Assembly (NCBI RefSeq): GCF_003201815.1
Contig: NZ_QJKB01000002.1
Span: 464,845-528,844 of the forward strand
Length of the DNA stretch: 64,000 bases
DNA from: Undibacterium pigrum
GTDB taxonomy: Bacteria > Pseudomonadota > Gammaproteobacteria > Burkholderiales > Burkholderiaceae_D
Direction of reading: 5' to 3'
Under the pieces are notes generated by a model. That model was not told the origin of the DNA. It worked only from the letters and a program-made list of their open reading frames with translations, and made no database searches. Below, piece after piece: positions 35,557 to 46,091 of the stretch. How positions within the stretch are numbered: the first letter of the stretch is position 1; each line of letters begins with the position of its first letter. Made by a program: the position numbers and the translations under genes.

Positions 35557-37011
35557 ATGCAAACGCCATTACAAAAAATTCGTGAATTGCGCGCATTGCT
35601 GGATGAAGGCTTGCTCAGCGAAGATGAATTCAGTCAACGCAAGAATGCCATACTCGATACCGAACTGGCACCCGTCATTGTCAGGCAGGACAAGCAAAAC
35701 AAGCACGACAGGCAGGATAATGAGCAAGGTACAGACCTGGGTTTTCTGGCCGGGCAAGAAGTGGGCGGTCTGTCGAAACGCTATCGCCTTGAGCGCTTGT
35801 TAGGGCAAGGGGGGATGGGCCAGGTCTGGCAAGCCAGCGACCTGGCAACCCAGGCAGAACTGGGCCATAGCGAAATGGTGGCACTCAAGATCTTGCCGCC
35901 GCAACTGACACAAAGCGCCCTGCATGCCCGCTTGCTGGTAGAAGAAGCTTCGCTGGTGCGCAAGCTCGCGCATGAGCATATCGTCAGGGTCTATGACTGG
36001 GCACGCGACCCCGCCACCAACAGCTATTTCATCATCATGGAATATCTGGACGGACAAGACCTGGAAAACTATCTGACCAGGCACACCCGCTGCACACTCA
36101 AGCAAGTGCTGGACATGCTCAGCCCCGTGGCCGATGCGCTGGACTATGCCTGGGCCAGACATAAACTTGTGCATCGTGATCTGAAGCCCAGCAATCTCCT
36201 GCTGACCAATACTGGCGATATCAAGTTGCTGGACTTTGGCATTTCTGCCCGCTTGCGCAGCCATACCCAGGCTGGCCTGATCTCCACCAGCATGACGCCA
36301 TCGCGCTCACCGTATGCAGGCACGGCAGGTTACCGTGCGCCAGAAGCCGGCAGCCACCAGCACAGCCCCGCGCTCGATGTGTACGCCGTAGCCGTCATGA
36401 TTTACCAGATGCTGGAAGCTGGCATGCCCTTTGGTGAATACCGCCATCCTCAGCAACAACCCATACAACCCGCCGCGCTCAATGCCGCGCAATGGCAAGT
36501 CTTGCAAAGCGGGTTTGCCATCCAGCCAGACCAGCGGCCTGCCAGCGTACGCGCCCTGTTGCAGACCTTGCAGGCTGCTGGCAAGTCAGCGGCGATTACC
36601 ACCGCAGCTAAAGCGACTGGCCACAGCAGGCAGCAGCCCGAGCCTGGTGCTGCGTCTGGCGTTTCACTGATAGAGGCTGCTGCCCGCCAGCGTGCAGAAT
36701 TAAGACGGCAACGCAAGGAGCTGGAAAAGCAAAGGCGCGAACAAGCAAGTGCTGCCCTGCATGCCCTCATCGCCAGGCAAAACCGCCAGCGTGCCATAGA
36801 AGATGCCCAGCGTCGCCAGAAAGAAGAGCAGATCCGGCAATACAAAGAACAGCAAGAACAAAAACGCCTGCAAGAAGAAGCCATCGCCGCTATGGCACAG
36901 GCAGATACACCGGGCGATGTCACCATCACCTGGGAAGAAGCGCAACGCTACCTGGCCGCCATCAGCCGCACTAGCGGTCCAGAGAACGGGCAGATGCCCG
37001 CGGCAGTCTGA
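35557..37011 (+). CDS. Ser/Thr protein kinase with N-terminal SHOCT and C-terminal coiled coil
   Basis: A 484-residue Hanks-type kinase. Residues 3-32 form a SHOCT-like oligomerisation motif (KIRELRALLDEGLLSEDEF). The kinase domain (about 75-335) has the glycine loop LLGQGGMGQVW, lysine in VALKIL, IIMEYLDGQDLENYL, catalytic HRDLKPSNLLL, DFG in LLDFGISA, and AGTAGYRAPEA. A charged coiled coil (about 375-450) and a short tail follow. No transmembrane helix is seen, unlike PknB-type receptor kinases. It lies 78 bases after the coiled-coil protein gene and closes an FHA-scaffold-kinase cluster. Confidence 0.93.
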   Translation: MQTPLQKIRELRALLDEGLLSEDEFSQRKNAILDTELAPVIVRQDKQNKHDRQDNEQGTDLGFLAGQEVGGLSKRYRLERLLGQGGMGQVWQASDLATQAELGHSEMVALKILPPQLTQSALHARLLVEEASLVRKLAHEHIVRVYDWARDPATNSYFIIMEYLDGQDLENYLTRHTRCTLKQVLDMLSPVADALDYAWARHKLVHRDLKPSNLLLTNTGDIKLLDFGISARLRSHTQAGLISTSMTPSRSPYAGTAGYRAPEAGSHQHSPALDVYAVAVMIYQMLEAGMPFGEYRHPQQQPIQPAALNAAQWQVLQSGFAIQPDQRPASVRALLQTLQAAGKSAAITTAAKATGHSRQQPEPGAASGVSLIEAAARQRAELRRQRKELEKQRREQASAALHALIARQNRQRAIEDAQRRQKEEQIRQYKEQQEQKRLQEEAIAAMAQADTPGDVTITWEEAQRYLAAISRTSGPENGQMPAAV

Positions 37012-37040
37012 GGAAGAAGCCGTCTTGAAATAAATATTAA

Positions 37041-37063
37041 TTTTAGCAATCATCTTGCTAAAA
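37041..37063 (+). terminator. Hairpin after the kinase gene
   Basis: TTTTAGCAA pairs perfectly with TTGCTAAAA around a 5-base loop, 30 bases after the kinase stop codon. The stem is AT-rich and lacks a following T-run, but it would fold in both directions. Confidence 0.55.
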
Positions 37064-37189
37064 TACTGACGACCTAATTGCTTTTCCAGGAGCAGGCTTT
37101 GTTAGCAAAAAGCTGCCAGACCAGCAAATTCCATCATCAGGCAATGCTGCCCTTGGAAACCCAGACGCCACCTACCTTGCGGGGCCAAT

Positions 37190-38299
37190 ATGAAACTGCC
37201 AGTCTTTTTGTCGAGCATGCTTGTTGCTGCCAATGCTTTTTCTGTCAGTAAAGACAGTCAAGTCAACACCTGGTTGGTAGAGCCGATAAGAACGATGACT
37301 ACCGCCAGGGCAGTACATCAGGTCATCCCCATCAACACCAATGAGTTACTGGTAAGCGGTGGCTGCGGCGGCGAGGGGTGTAGCCCCGTTCATAAAAGCA
37401 CAGAAATATTCAATATCGCTGACAAATCCTTCAAGCCAGCATCCAGCATGAATACGCCGCGCGTCAGTCATGGCGTGGCCGTTCTTGGAAACGGCGATGT
37501 CCTCATTGCTGGTGGCTGGACAGGCCAGGCATCTACCGCCAGTGCCGAGCTGTTCAATAGCAAGACCAGGTCATTTCAAAATTTGCCGTCGATGACAACA
37601 CCCAGGATAGACCCTGTGGTACTGGCCCTGAATGATGGCCGTGTTCTGGTGGCAGGAGGTGCCACGGCGATAGGTGCGGCAGTATCCAGTGCTGAGATAT
37701 TCAACCCGGCAAGTGCAAAATTTTCAGCCACCAGCGCCATGCAGCAGCCACGTACCCACCATGCTGCAGTCAAACTGGCAGATGGCCGCATACTCATCAC
37801 TGGCGGCTTGCGCGCAAAAAATGCGCCCTTGGCGAGTGCCGAGATTTTTGATCCGCGAAGCAATACCTTTGTCAGCACTGCTTCCATGAGCGGCCCACGT
37901 TACAAGCATGCCGCAGTAGCTTTGGCAGATGGCCGCGTAATGGTGATAGGTGGCTCTGCCGGCCGTGACGAACATAATCGCCTGGCCAGCACAGAAATTT
38001 ATGATCCTGCTGCCAATAGCTTCAAGCCTGGTCCCAACCTGATTTCACCACGTTTCAAGATCCCCGCTTCTGCCGCCGTCCTGCCCTCAGGCGCGGTGTT
38101 TATTGCTGGTGGTGCCGATGATGTCGAGGTATGGCAGCCCGGTGCTGCGTCTTTTAACAAGGTGAATGGCACACTCGGCACTGCAGTCGAATTCGCAAGC
38201 GCAACCGCACTTCCAAACGGGCACATACTGGTGCTAGGTGGCTATGATGAACAGATCAGGTCAACAGCCAGGGCATGGCTGGTAAAGCCTAAAATCTAA
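37190..38299 (+). CDS. Kelch-repeat protein, exported
   Basis: A 369-residue protein with a probable signal peptide (MKLPVFLSSMLVAANAFS). The rest consists of about six Kelch blades of roughly 48 residues, each with an R-x-x-H-x-A/V element followed by L-x-x-G-x-V/I-L-x-x-G-G and A-E-I/L-F/Y (for example THHAAVKLADGRILITGG and SAEIFDPRSNTF). These fold as a beta-propeller that binds proteins or sugars. It follows the kinase gene on the same strand, after a hairpin, so cotranscription is uncertain. It has no catalytic motif. Confidence 0.88.
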   Translation: MKLPVFLSSMLVAANAFSVSKDSQVNTWLVEPIRTMTTARAVHQVIPINTNELLVSGGCGGEGCSPVHKSTEIFNIADKSFKPASSMNTPRVSHGVAVLGNGDVLIAGGWTGQASTASAELFNSKTRSFQNLPSMTTPRIDPVVLALNDGRVLVAGGATAIGAAVSSAEIFNPASAKFSATSAMQQPRTHHAAVKLADGRILITGGLRAKNAPLASAEIFDPRSNTFVSTASMSGPRYKHAAVALADGRVMVIGGSAGRDEHNRLASTEIYDPAANSFKPGPNLISPRFKIPASAAVLPSGAVFIAGGADDVEVWQPGAASFNKVNGTLGTAVEFASATALPNGHILVLGGYDEQIRSTARAWLVKPKI

Positions 38300-38340
38300 A
38301 AATCATGCGTAGTTCGCAAATCTCAAAGACATAAAGATAC

Positions 38341-38372
38341 AGGCCGCGCCATTCATGAAAATGGCGCGGCCT
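38341..38372. terminator. Bidirectional hairpin between convergent genes
   Basis: AGGCCGCGCCATT pairs perfectly with AATGGCGCGGCCT around a 6-base loop, midway between the Kelch gene (plus) and the hydrolase gene (minus). It can terminate both, although T-runs are short. Confidence 0.7.
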
Positions 38373-38405
38373 GCGCATTTACTGACGGCTTAAGTCTTGC
38401 CAGGT

Positions 38406-39173
38406 TTATTGTTTAACCGCAGCCAGAATCGCTTCTGCAACTGCCTTGGGTTGTGACAGCATAGGTACATGGCTGGTCGGCAGGGTAGTGGTGACAGCAT
38501 TGATTTTTTTCGCAAATGCAGCCTGCAAACCTGGATCTATCATGCGGTCTTTGCTGGCGATGATGTAATGATTTGGCTTGTTTTTCCATGCAGCGAATGT
38601 CACAGGTTCGCCAAATACCTTGGCAGGCAGCAAGCCTTGCGTAGTAGCCAGCACAGCAGTTTTTGCTTTAGGGACGTCTTGCGCAAAATTGGTCGCAAAT
38701 GATACTGGTGACAATTCCATGTTGCCATTGGCATCCGGTTTCAGGGTCGCAATACCTGGAGGTACAGGATAATCTTTACCCAGACCACCCAGTGCCTCAC
38801 CTTCAGACGGTGCAAAGGCGGCCACATACACCAGCGCCTTGATCTTGTCGCTGACACCAGCCTGCGTGATCACAGCGCCACCCCATGAGTGGCCTACCAG
38901 GACCACCTTGCCAGTCTGTGCATCTACTACGCGCTGTACTGCAGCCACATCATCTGCCAGCGAAGAAAGCGGGTTTTGCACGGCGACGACTTTCACGCCT
39001 TTTGCTTGCAGAAAGGGTGTGACCTGGTTCCAGCTTGAACCGTCAGCGAAAGCGCCGTGGACCAGGACTACGGTGGTGTCATTGCCAGAGGCAGCCAATG
39101 CATGGCCCGGCAAGGCAACAGCAGAGGAAAGGGCAGCAGACAAGATCAATGCGGTTTTGCTTATGTTTTTCAT
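38406..39173 (-). CDS. Secreted alpha/beta hydrolase
   Basis: A 255-residue protein with a signal peptide cleaved near HALAAS. The alpha/beta hydrolase core has VVLVHGAFADGSSW (oxyanion loop), the nucleophile elbow VGHSWGGAV, and a late catalytic His in TTLPTSHVPML. It resembles the small salicylate esterase/EstC-like group annotated as alpha/beta hydrolases. The substrate is unknown. The MarR regulator gene lies upstream on the same strand, and two TTAGCGCGCTAA-type palindromes precede this gene, so it is likely under that regulator's control. Confidence 0.9.
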   Translation of the reverse strand: MKNISKTALILSAALSSAVALPGHALAASGNDTTVVLVHGAFADGSSWNQVTPFLQAKGVKVVAVQNPLSSLADDVAAVQRVVDAQTGKVVLVGHSWGGAVITQAGVSDKIKALVYVAAFAPSEGEALGGLGKDYPVPPGIATLKPDANGNMELSPVSFATNFAQDVPKAKTAVLATTQGLLPAKVFGEPVTFAAWKNKPNHYIIASKDRMIDPGLQAAFAKKINAVTTTLPTSHVPMLSQPKAVAEAILAAVKQ

Positions 39174-39212
39174 GATGAACTTTCAAAGAAAATTTAAAAA
39201 CAGATAAATTAG

Positions 39213-39224
39213 TTAGCGCGCTAA
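39213..39224. promoter_or_regulatory. Palindrome TTAGCGCGCTAA, site 1 (likely MarR/OhrR operator)
   Basis: A perfect 12-bp palindrome 40 bases upstream of the hydrolase start. A second one lies 60 bases further upstream. Spacing and symmetry fit a MarR-family dimer site. Confidence 0.6.
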
Positions 39225-39273
39225 GTATTTGAATGGCATTTCCTGTCTTTGCGCTTTGCCATGTTGCGAATAA

Positions 39274-39283
39274 TAGCGCGCTA
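39274..39283. promoter_or_regulatory. Palindrome TAGCGCGCTA, site 2 (likely MarR/OhrR operator)
   Basis: The same core as site 1, here a perfect 10-bp palindrome (TAGCGCGCTAA with one unmatched edge base). It lies between the regulator's stop codon and the hydrolase start. Confidence 0.55.
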
Positions 39284-39337
39284 AAAATTAGCGTGCAAGT
39301 TAATTTTAAATATTTTTTATTGCGGCTTGCTTTAAGT

Positions 39338-39772
39338 TTAACTATCCAGATGGCTACTCAACTTGTTCAGGCCAGCCATGAGTTGCTTGAAGTCAGCCAT
39401 CTGCAAATCGCAGGCGGCAGCAATTTGCTGGCTGATACGCACACCTGCGGCACGCAGTTTATTGCCTTCCTCCGTCAGCGTCAGTACGCGGTTGCGCTCA
39501 TCTTTTGGGTCGCGGTTACGCAAGAGATAACCCTCTGCTTCCAGTCGTTTGACCACAGGTGTGATAGAGCCAGAGTCCTGCCCCAGACGGTTTGCCAGAT
39601 CGCGTATGCCCAGGCCTTCCTCTTCCCACAGCACCACCATGACCAGGTATTGTGGGTAAGTCAGATTCAACTCAGCCAGCAGCGGCTTGTACAACTGCGT
39701 CATCTTCAAAGACGTGGAGTACAGGTTGAAACACAGATGGTCTGCGAGCAGGGGTGGTTTGCGGGTGGTCAT
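39338..39772 (-). CDS. MarR-family regulator, OhrR-like
   Basis: The start at 39772 gives a 144-residue protein that opens in the usual OhrR way (LLADHLCFNLYSTSLKMTQLYKPLL), including the N-terminal Cys that senses organic peroxides in OhrR. The winged helix follows (LTYPQYLVMVVLWE, GIRDLANRLGQDSGSITPVVKRLEAEGYL, RNVLTLTEEG). The longer frame to 39847 is unlikely. No ohr peroxidase gene is adjacent; a secreted hydrolase follows 165 bases downstream. The regulator may control that gene through the TTAGCGCGCTAA palindromes. Confidence 0.88.
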   Translation of the reverse strand: MTTRKPPLLADHLCFNLYSTSLKMTQLYKPLLAELNLTYPQYLVMVVLWEEEGLGIRDLANRLGQDSGSITPVVKRLEAEGYLLRNRDPKDERNRVLTLTEEGNKLRAAGVRISQQIAAACDLQMADFKQLMAGLNKLSSHLDS

Positions 39773-39851
39773 TTGGTAAAAGCTTATTTGGAGGAGCTTA
39801 GCGTAACGCAATTTGGGATAGTCAGCAAATGTGAGTGGCGTTGGCACGGGC

Positions 39852-39967
39852 GTAGGTTGGGCCGGGCCTCGCTAGGCTACGGGGTATCAGCCCAACACTC
39901 GGCGTTTAAATAACGCATACGTTTATTGCGGCCCAGTGTTGGGCTGGTAAATCGTAGCCCAACCTAC
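39852..39967. repeat. GTAGGTTGGGC palindromic repeat, copy B
   Basis: The arms are GTAGGTTGGGC and GCCCAACCTAC, with inner AGCCCAACACT / AGTGTTGGGCT and the centre CGGCGTTTAAATAACGCATACG, close to copy A. An extra CGGGCCTCGCTAGG lies in the left arm. The right edge overlaps the end of the DTW gene and supplies its TAG stop codon. Confidence 0.85.
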
Positions 39968-40734
39968 AATCCTTCAACCAAGTCCCGCATCTGCACATGC
40001 AATTCATCTTCCCAGTCCACATTCAACTGCTGCTTGGCCCGTAGATAATGATCCGTGAACACATCGAGATACATCTCCAGCGCCTGTGCAGTCGCAGCTT
40101 CGCCCGCCAGCCCCAGGCACAGAGCCGCAACTTCTGAAGTACACAAATGATCATCACGTCGTGAACGGCGCAGGCGGTAGCGTGAGAGCTGTTCCGGCAA
40201 CAGGCTCAACACCGGGAACTGTGCCAGATAAGGGCTTTTCTTGAATATCTTGCGCGCCTCTGGCCAGGTGGCATCCAGCAATATGAATAGCGGACGCTTG
40301 TTGCCGTTCTGCTCGGCATCGACAGGCGGCAATCCTGTAATCACCCGCTCAGGTGCCACAAACTCACCCGGAAAGACCACGTAAGGCTGCCATTGCGGGT
40401 CAGCCAGCACGGCCAGCAAGACCGGGTCAACTTCAGTACGGGCCCAGCCAAAGGCCATGGTGTCAGGCACCACATCGGCAATCAGCCAGCCAGTGTTACT
40501 GGGTTTTAATGTTTCATGCTCGGCCATCAGCAGGCATACGCCAGCGCGAGTTGGCACGATGGGGCGCAATTCGCACAGGCAATGGCTGAGTATCAGCCGG
40601 CAGCCACCGCAACGCTCACCCTTGGGGCCGCCACGCGCCAGAAACGGCCTGGTACTGCGCTCCAGGCGCGACGAGCGCAAACGGGAAACAGCATGGGGCG
40701 GATGGGGCAAAGGTGATGGCTTCATCAGGGACAT
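39964..40734 (-). CDS. DTW-domain protein, probable tRNA-uridine aminocarboxypropyltransferase
   Basis: A 256-residue protein. A Cys cluster (CGGCRLILSHCLC, about residues 42-54) precedes the DTW domain. The defining LLDATWPEARK motif lies at about residues 149-160, followed by SRYRLRRSRRDDHLCTSEVAALCLG. The family, including E. coli TapT (YfiP), installs the acp3U modification on tRNA using S-adenosylmethionine. The stop codon lies inside the palindromic repeat copy B, so the last residues may have been altered by its insertion. It is a single-gene unit. Confidence 0.88.
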   Translation of the reverse strand: MSLMKPSPLPHPPHAVSRLRSSRLERSTRPFLARGGPKGERCGGCRLILSHCLCELRPIVPTRAGVCLLMAEHETLKPSNTGWLIADVVPDTMAFGWARTEVDPVLLAVLADPQWQPYVVFPGEFVAPERVITGLPPVDAEQNGNKRPLFILLDATWPEARKIFKKSPYLAQFPVLSLLPEQLSRYRLRRSRRDDHLCTSEVAALCLGLAGEAATAQALEMYLDVFTDHYLRAKQQLNVDWEDELHVQMRDLVEGL

Positions 40735-40885
40735 AAATCAGGGCAGACCAGCATGGCACTATGCCTGTTTGAAAGACAGACAGGCAATATTCCGGGATGC
40801 TTAAGAATGGCGCAAGGCGCGCAGACAACCAACAAGTTGGCCGAAAAGAAAGGGTGCAAGACCAGCGCTTGCACCATAATAAAAA

Positions 40886-41134
40886 TCAGCGGTAAAACGC
40901 CTCAACCACGCCCTTGACCTTGATCATCAAAGGATTGCCCTTGCGGTCACGCGCCTTGCCAGCAGCAACACTGATCCAGCCTTCGCTGATGCAATATTCT
41001 TCAACATCGTTGCGCTCTTTGCCATTGAGCTTAATACCGACATCGTGTTCAAACACGGCGGCAACATGATAAGGGCTGCGCGGATCAACCGACAGGCGAT
41101 CAGGCAATGGAGGGTATTGTGTAGTATCGTTCAT
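40886..41134 (-). CDS. DUF3297 family small protein
   Basis: An 82-residue protein of the DUF3297 family, recognised by LPDRLSVDPRSPYHVAAVFEHDVGIKLNG and the end KGNPLMIKVKGVVEAFYR. It has no known function. It stands alone between the DTW gene and katG. Confidence 0.88.
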   Translation of the reverse strand: MNDTTQYPPLPDRLSVDPRSPYHVAAVFEHDVGIKLNGKERNDVEEYCISEGWISVAAGKARDRKGNPLMIKVKGVVEAFYR

Positions 41135-41277
41135 GGACGTAATTATCCCTTAGAACGGAAGGGGATTCAATGAGAACAGCGTGTCGCTGACCATCGCAGT
41201 ATTACCAGGCATGACCGGAATTGCATGTCTCGCATTGGTTAATAGTAAAAACAAATCGAATCAATAAATTAAATTAA

Positions 41278-43524
<2,247 letters not shown>

Positions 43525-43570
43525 GTCCTAATTCTCAATATCCCTGTAGCATTGTTTGATGATAAGTATT

Positions 43571-43591
43571 CCCTCCCCTTCAAGGGGAGGG
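43571..43591. terminator. Palindromic CCCTCCCCTT hairpin after katG
   Basis: CCCTCCCCTT pairs perfectly with AAGGGGAGGG around one base, followed by GTTAGGGTGGGG. It lies 47 bases past katG. This motif is a common intergenic palindrome in many bacterial genomes and may act as a bidirectional terminator. Confidence 0.6.
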
Positions 43592-43696
43592 TTAGGGTGG
43601 GGATGGGGTTCAGTTGACCGACTACGTACATAATTTTCTGGAGTCGTAAATTGGGTCGGACCTAGCCAGGCCGCGCTTCGCCAGGCCCGTCCCCAT

Positions 43697-44962
43697 CTAC
43701 ACTTTTGGACCCAGCTTCTCCGCCACACCTGTCAAAGACATGGCATCCTTGTCAAATCCCGCCAGCCGCTTATACCGCAAAGAAATCGCCTCAAGCTCAG
43801 CCTGCGCAATCACCTCATTCACATCTGCAAAACCTTGAGGCGCACGTTCTTCCGCCATCTGCATCACCTGCTCAGGCCCATTCATGCGGTTACGCAATAC
43901 GATGCCCGTAGTACGCGGCAAACGCTCAGCCTCATACTCACGCAACGCGTACAAAATACTCGCTTCACCAACGAGACAGTCAGTCAGATAGCGCGCATCC
44001 AGTATCGCCTGCGCACTGCCGTTTGAACCTATAGGGTACATGGGGTGGGCAGCATCACCCAACAAAGTCACCCGCTCAAAAGTCCAGCGCGGCAAAGGGT
44101 CACGATCCACAAGTGGGAACTCATACACCACTTCTGATTTCTCGATCAGATCAGGAATATCTATCCAGCCCCAGTTCCAGCTGTCAAAGGGTTTGCTGAA
44201 AGTGGCTTTATCGACTTTACGATTCCAGTCCGACGCTGGCAATTCGCCACCCGGTACACGTAACTCCGCGATCCAGTTAATCAGCGAACGCCCTTGCGCC
44301 CGCAAAGGCTCAGAGATAGGGTAGCAAACAAATTTCTGATCCTGATGCCCCGCCATGAACATGCTGCGTCCATCCATATAAGGTGCAGCTTCTGTCACAC
44401 CGCGCCACAACATGCGGCCAGAAAAACGCGGCTGGTCACCCTGTGGGTACAAGAAGCGCCGTACAGCAGAGTGTATGCCATCCGCACCGATGAGCAAATC
44501 AGACTCCACTTGCACAGCCGCTTTATCCGTTTGCCGGGTGAAAGTAGAAATTACCTTGTCGGCCACCTGCTCAAAAGACGTGAATGCATGGCCCTGGTGT
44601 ATGCGCGCAGCACCCAGGCGATCTATGACATTTTGTAGTAAAGTCATCTGCAACTCACCACGGTGTATGGAATATTGCGGCCAGTCATACCCAGCAGCAC
44701 GTCCCCGTGGCTCCTGCCAGATTTTTTGCCCAAACTTATTGAAATAAGACAGCGATGCAGTTTCGATGCCGCGCTCGGCCAGACAAGTTTCCAGGCCTAG
44801 CTGACACAATTGCTGGCTCGCATGTGGCAATAAATTGATACCCACACCCAGCGGCTTGATCTCCTTGACCGCTTCATAGACTTCAACATCTATCCCGTGC
44901 TCATGCAGCATCAGTGCGAGAGTGAGTCCACCTATGCCAGCACCGGCGATTACTACTTTCAT
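43697..44962 (-). CDS. FAD-dependent monooxygenase
   Basis: The start at 44962 follows AGGAAG and opens directly with the FAD-binding strand-loop VVIAGAGIGGLTLALMLHEHGIDVEVYEA. The 421-residue protein also has the second FAD motif VTLLGDAAHPMYPIGSNGSAQAILDA and the DG-type LLIGADGIHSAVR, placing it in the aromatic hydroxylase (PHBH-fold) group. The substrate is probably an aromatic or heterocyclic acid, not identifiable by eye. A MarR gene is divergent upstream. A palindrome in between matches one before an ABC binding-protein gene downstream, suggesting uptake and oxidation of the same compound. Confidence 0.92.
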   Translation of the reverse strand: MKVVIAGAGIGGLTLALMLHEHGIDVEVYEAVKEIKPLGVGINLLPHASQQLCQLGLETCLAERGIETASLSYFNKFGQKIWQEPRGRAAGYDWPQYSIHRGELQMTLLQNVIDRLGAARIHQGHAFTSFEQVADKVISTFTRQTDKAAVQVESDLLIGADGIHSAVRRFLYPQGDQPRFSGRMLWRGVTEAAPYMDGRSMFMAGHQDQKFVCYPISEPLRAQGRSLINWIAELRVPGGELPASDWNRKVDKATFSKPFDSWNWGWIDIPDLIEKSEVVYEFPLVDRDPLPRWTFERVTLLGDAAHPMYPIGSNGSAQAILDARYLTDCLVGEASILYALREYEAERLPRTTGIVLRNRMNGPEQVMQMAEERAPQGFADVNEVIAQAELEAISLRYKRLAGFDKDAMSLTGVAEKLGPKV

Positions 44963-45015
44963 GTCTTCCTCCAGCAAATTTATGATGTCGCACACGTATG
45001 TCGACTTTGATTTAT

Positions 45016-45032
45016 TGTTCTACTGTATAACA
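45016..45032. promoter_or_regulatory. Probable MarR operator before the FAD monooxygenase gene
   Basis: TGTTCTACTGTATAACA is an imperfect 17-bp inverted repeat (TGTTcTAC / GTATAACA) 54 bases upstream of the monooxygenase start. It agrees in 12 of 17 positions with TGTTACACGATATAACA at 45985-46001, including both outer arms. Confidence 0.65.
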
Positions 45033-45206
45033 ATTATTCCAGGCGAGACAAGACTTATTGAAATTTATAACCGGCTGGTTTGAGCAAAGCTATCGCCAGA
45101 TTCAATAGATGCTAATAATGTCGTATCAATAAGATTTTCTGTTTTGATATATACGCGCACATGTACAATAGTGCAAATAAAAACATCATCAATCTCAGCT
45201 CATTAC

Positions 45207-45695
45207 ATGCCCAAACAAAAAGAAACCGCCCCCAGCCAGGTTGTCGCTTTCAATGCACGCATAGAAGGCATCAACTACGACATCCTTGAAGAACTCACCG
45301 GCTATGCCGTGCGCCGCGCCCAGCTCTCCATCTATGCCGATTTCACTGCCAGCCTCGGTGTTTACGACATAACGCCACAGCGCTTTTCTTCACTGGTCAT
45401 CGTTTGCAATAACCCCGGTATTTCTCAAACCCGCCTGGCAGAAGTCATGGGCATCGCCCGTTCAAACGTCGTCGCCATCATCGACAATTTTGAACAGGCA
45501 GGCCTGCTGGAACGTCAGGGCTCAGGCGACCGCAGATCCTATATGCTGCACCTGACCAAAGAAGGCCAGCGCCAACTGGAAAAATACAAACAGGCAGTCA
45601 AAGAACACGACGACAGGGTCAGCCAGCACCTGACGATGAAGGAAAGGCAGCAATTGCGTGCCCTGTTAGGGAAGTTGTGTATGGAGCCTAAGTGA
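45207..45695 (+). CDS. MarR-family transcriptional regulator
   Basis: The start at 45207 (MPKQKETAPSQ) is preferred over an upstream in-frame ATG, by similarity of length to the family (162 residues); no strong ribosome-binding site is seen for either. The winged helix spans about residues 50-125: TPQRFSSLVIVCNNPGISQ, RLAEVMGIARSNVVAIIDNFEQAGLLER, GDRRSYMLHLTKEG. It is divergent from the FAD monooxygenase gene. Matching palindromes before that gene and before the binding-protein gene at 46092 suggest it controls both. Confidence 0.9.
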   Translation: MPKQKETAPSQVVAFNARIEGINYDILEELTGYAVRRAQLSIYADFTASLGVYDITPQRFSSLVIVCNNPGISQTRLAEVMGIARSNVVAIIDNFEQAGLLERQGSGDRRSYMLHLTKEGQRQLEKYKQAVKEHDDRVSQHLTMKERQQLRALLGKLCMEPK

Positions 45696-45739
45696 GAGAG
45701 CGCTTGTTTGAGGGAAAGGCTGCAATGTTTGTACGTATT

Positions 45740-45840
45740 GTAGGTTGGGCTACGGGGTATCAGCCCAACACTTGGCCTTAGTAAACGTGTATGTTATTTA
45801 ACCGCTGAGTGTTGGGCTGGTAAATCGTAGCCCAACCTAC
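45740..45840. repeat. GTAGGTTGGGC palindromic repeat, copy C
   Basis: The arms are GTAGGTTGGGCTACG and CGTAGCCCAACCTAC, with inner CAGCCCAACACT / AGTGTTGGGCTG. The centre differs from copies A and B (TGGCCTTAGTAAACGTGTATG), while the arms are conserved. Confidence 0.85.
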
Positions 45841-45984
45841 AATGCTAGCGAGGCCCGGACCAAGCTACGAGATACGAGCCCAAGTTTTCATGCAGCAATG
45901 CTTACATCACCGTCGTCAACGCGAAACCTGAAAAACCCGAATCCGTACTTGCATCCCATCCAAAATATTATTATATTAAATAAC

Positions 45985-46001
45985 TGTTACACGATATAAC
46001 A
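45985..46001. promoter_or_regulatory. Probable MarR operator before the ABC binding-protein gene
   Basis: TGTTACACGATATAACA has arms TGTTA and TAACA and matches the site upstream of the FAD monooxygenase gene (45016-45032). It lies about 90 bases before the start of the gene at 46092. Confidence 0.65.
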
Positions 46002-46091
46002 ATATTGCGCCGCAATAAAAAATCATAAGCCCAGCCAGCAAACAAGGCCAAAACCGCATCCGCAATACCAACAATAATTCAGGAGACTGCA

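Larger units (their letters stand above)
45696..46091. other. Intergenic region with repeat and operator
   Basis: About 395 bases between the MarR gene and the binding-protein gene. It holds palindromic repeat copy C (45740-45840), a partial extra arm after it (GCTAGCGAGGCCCGGACC), and the operator-like palindrome at 45985-46001. No gene was found. Confidence 0.55.
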
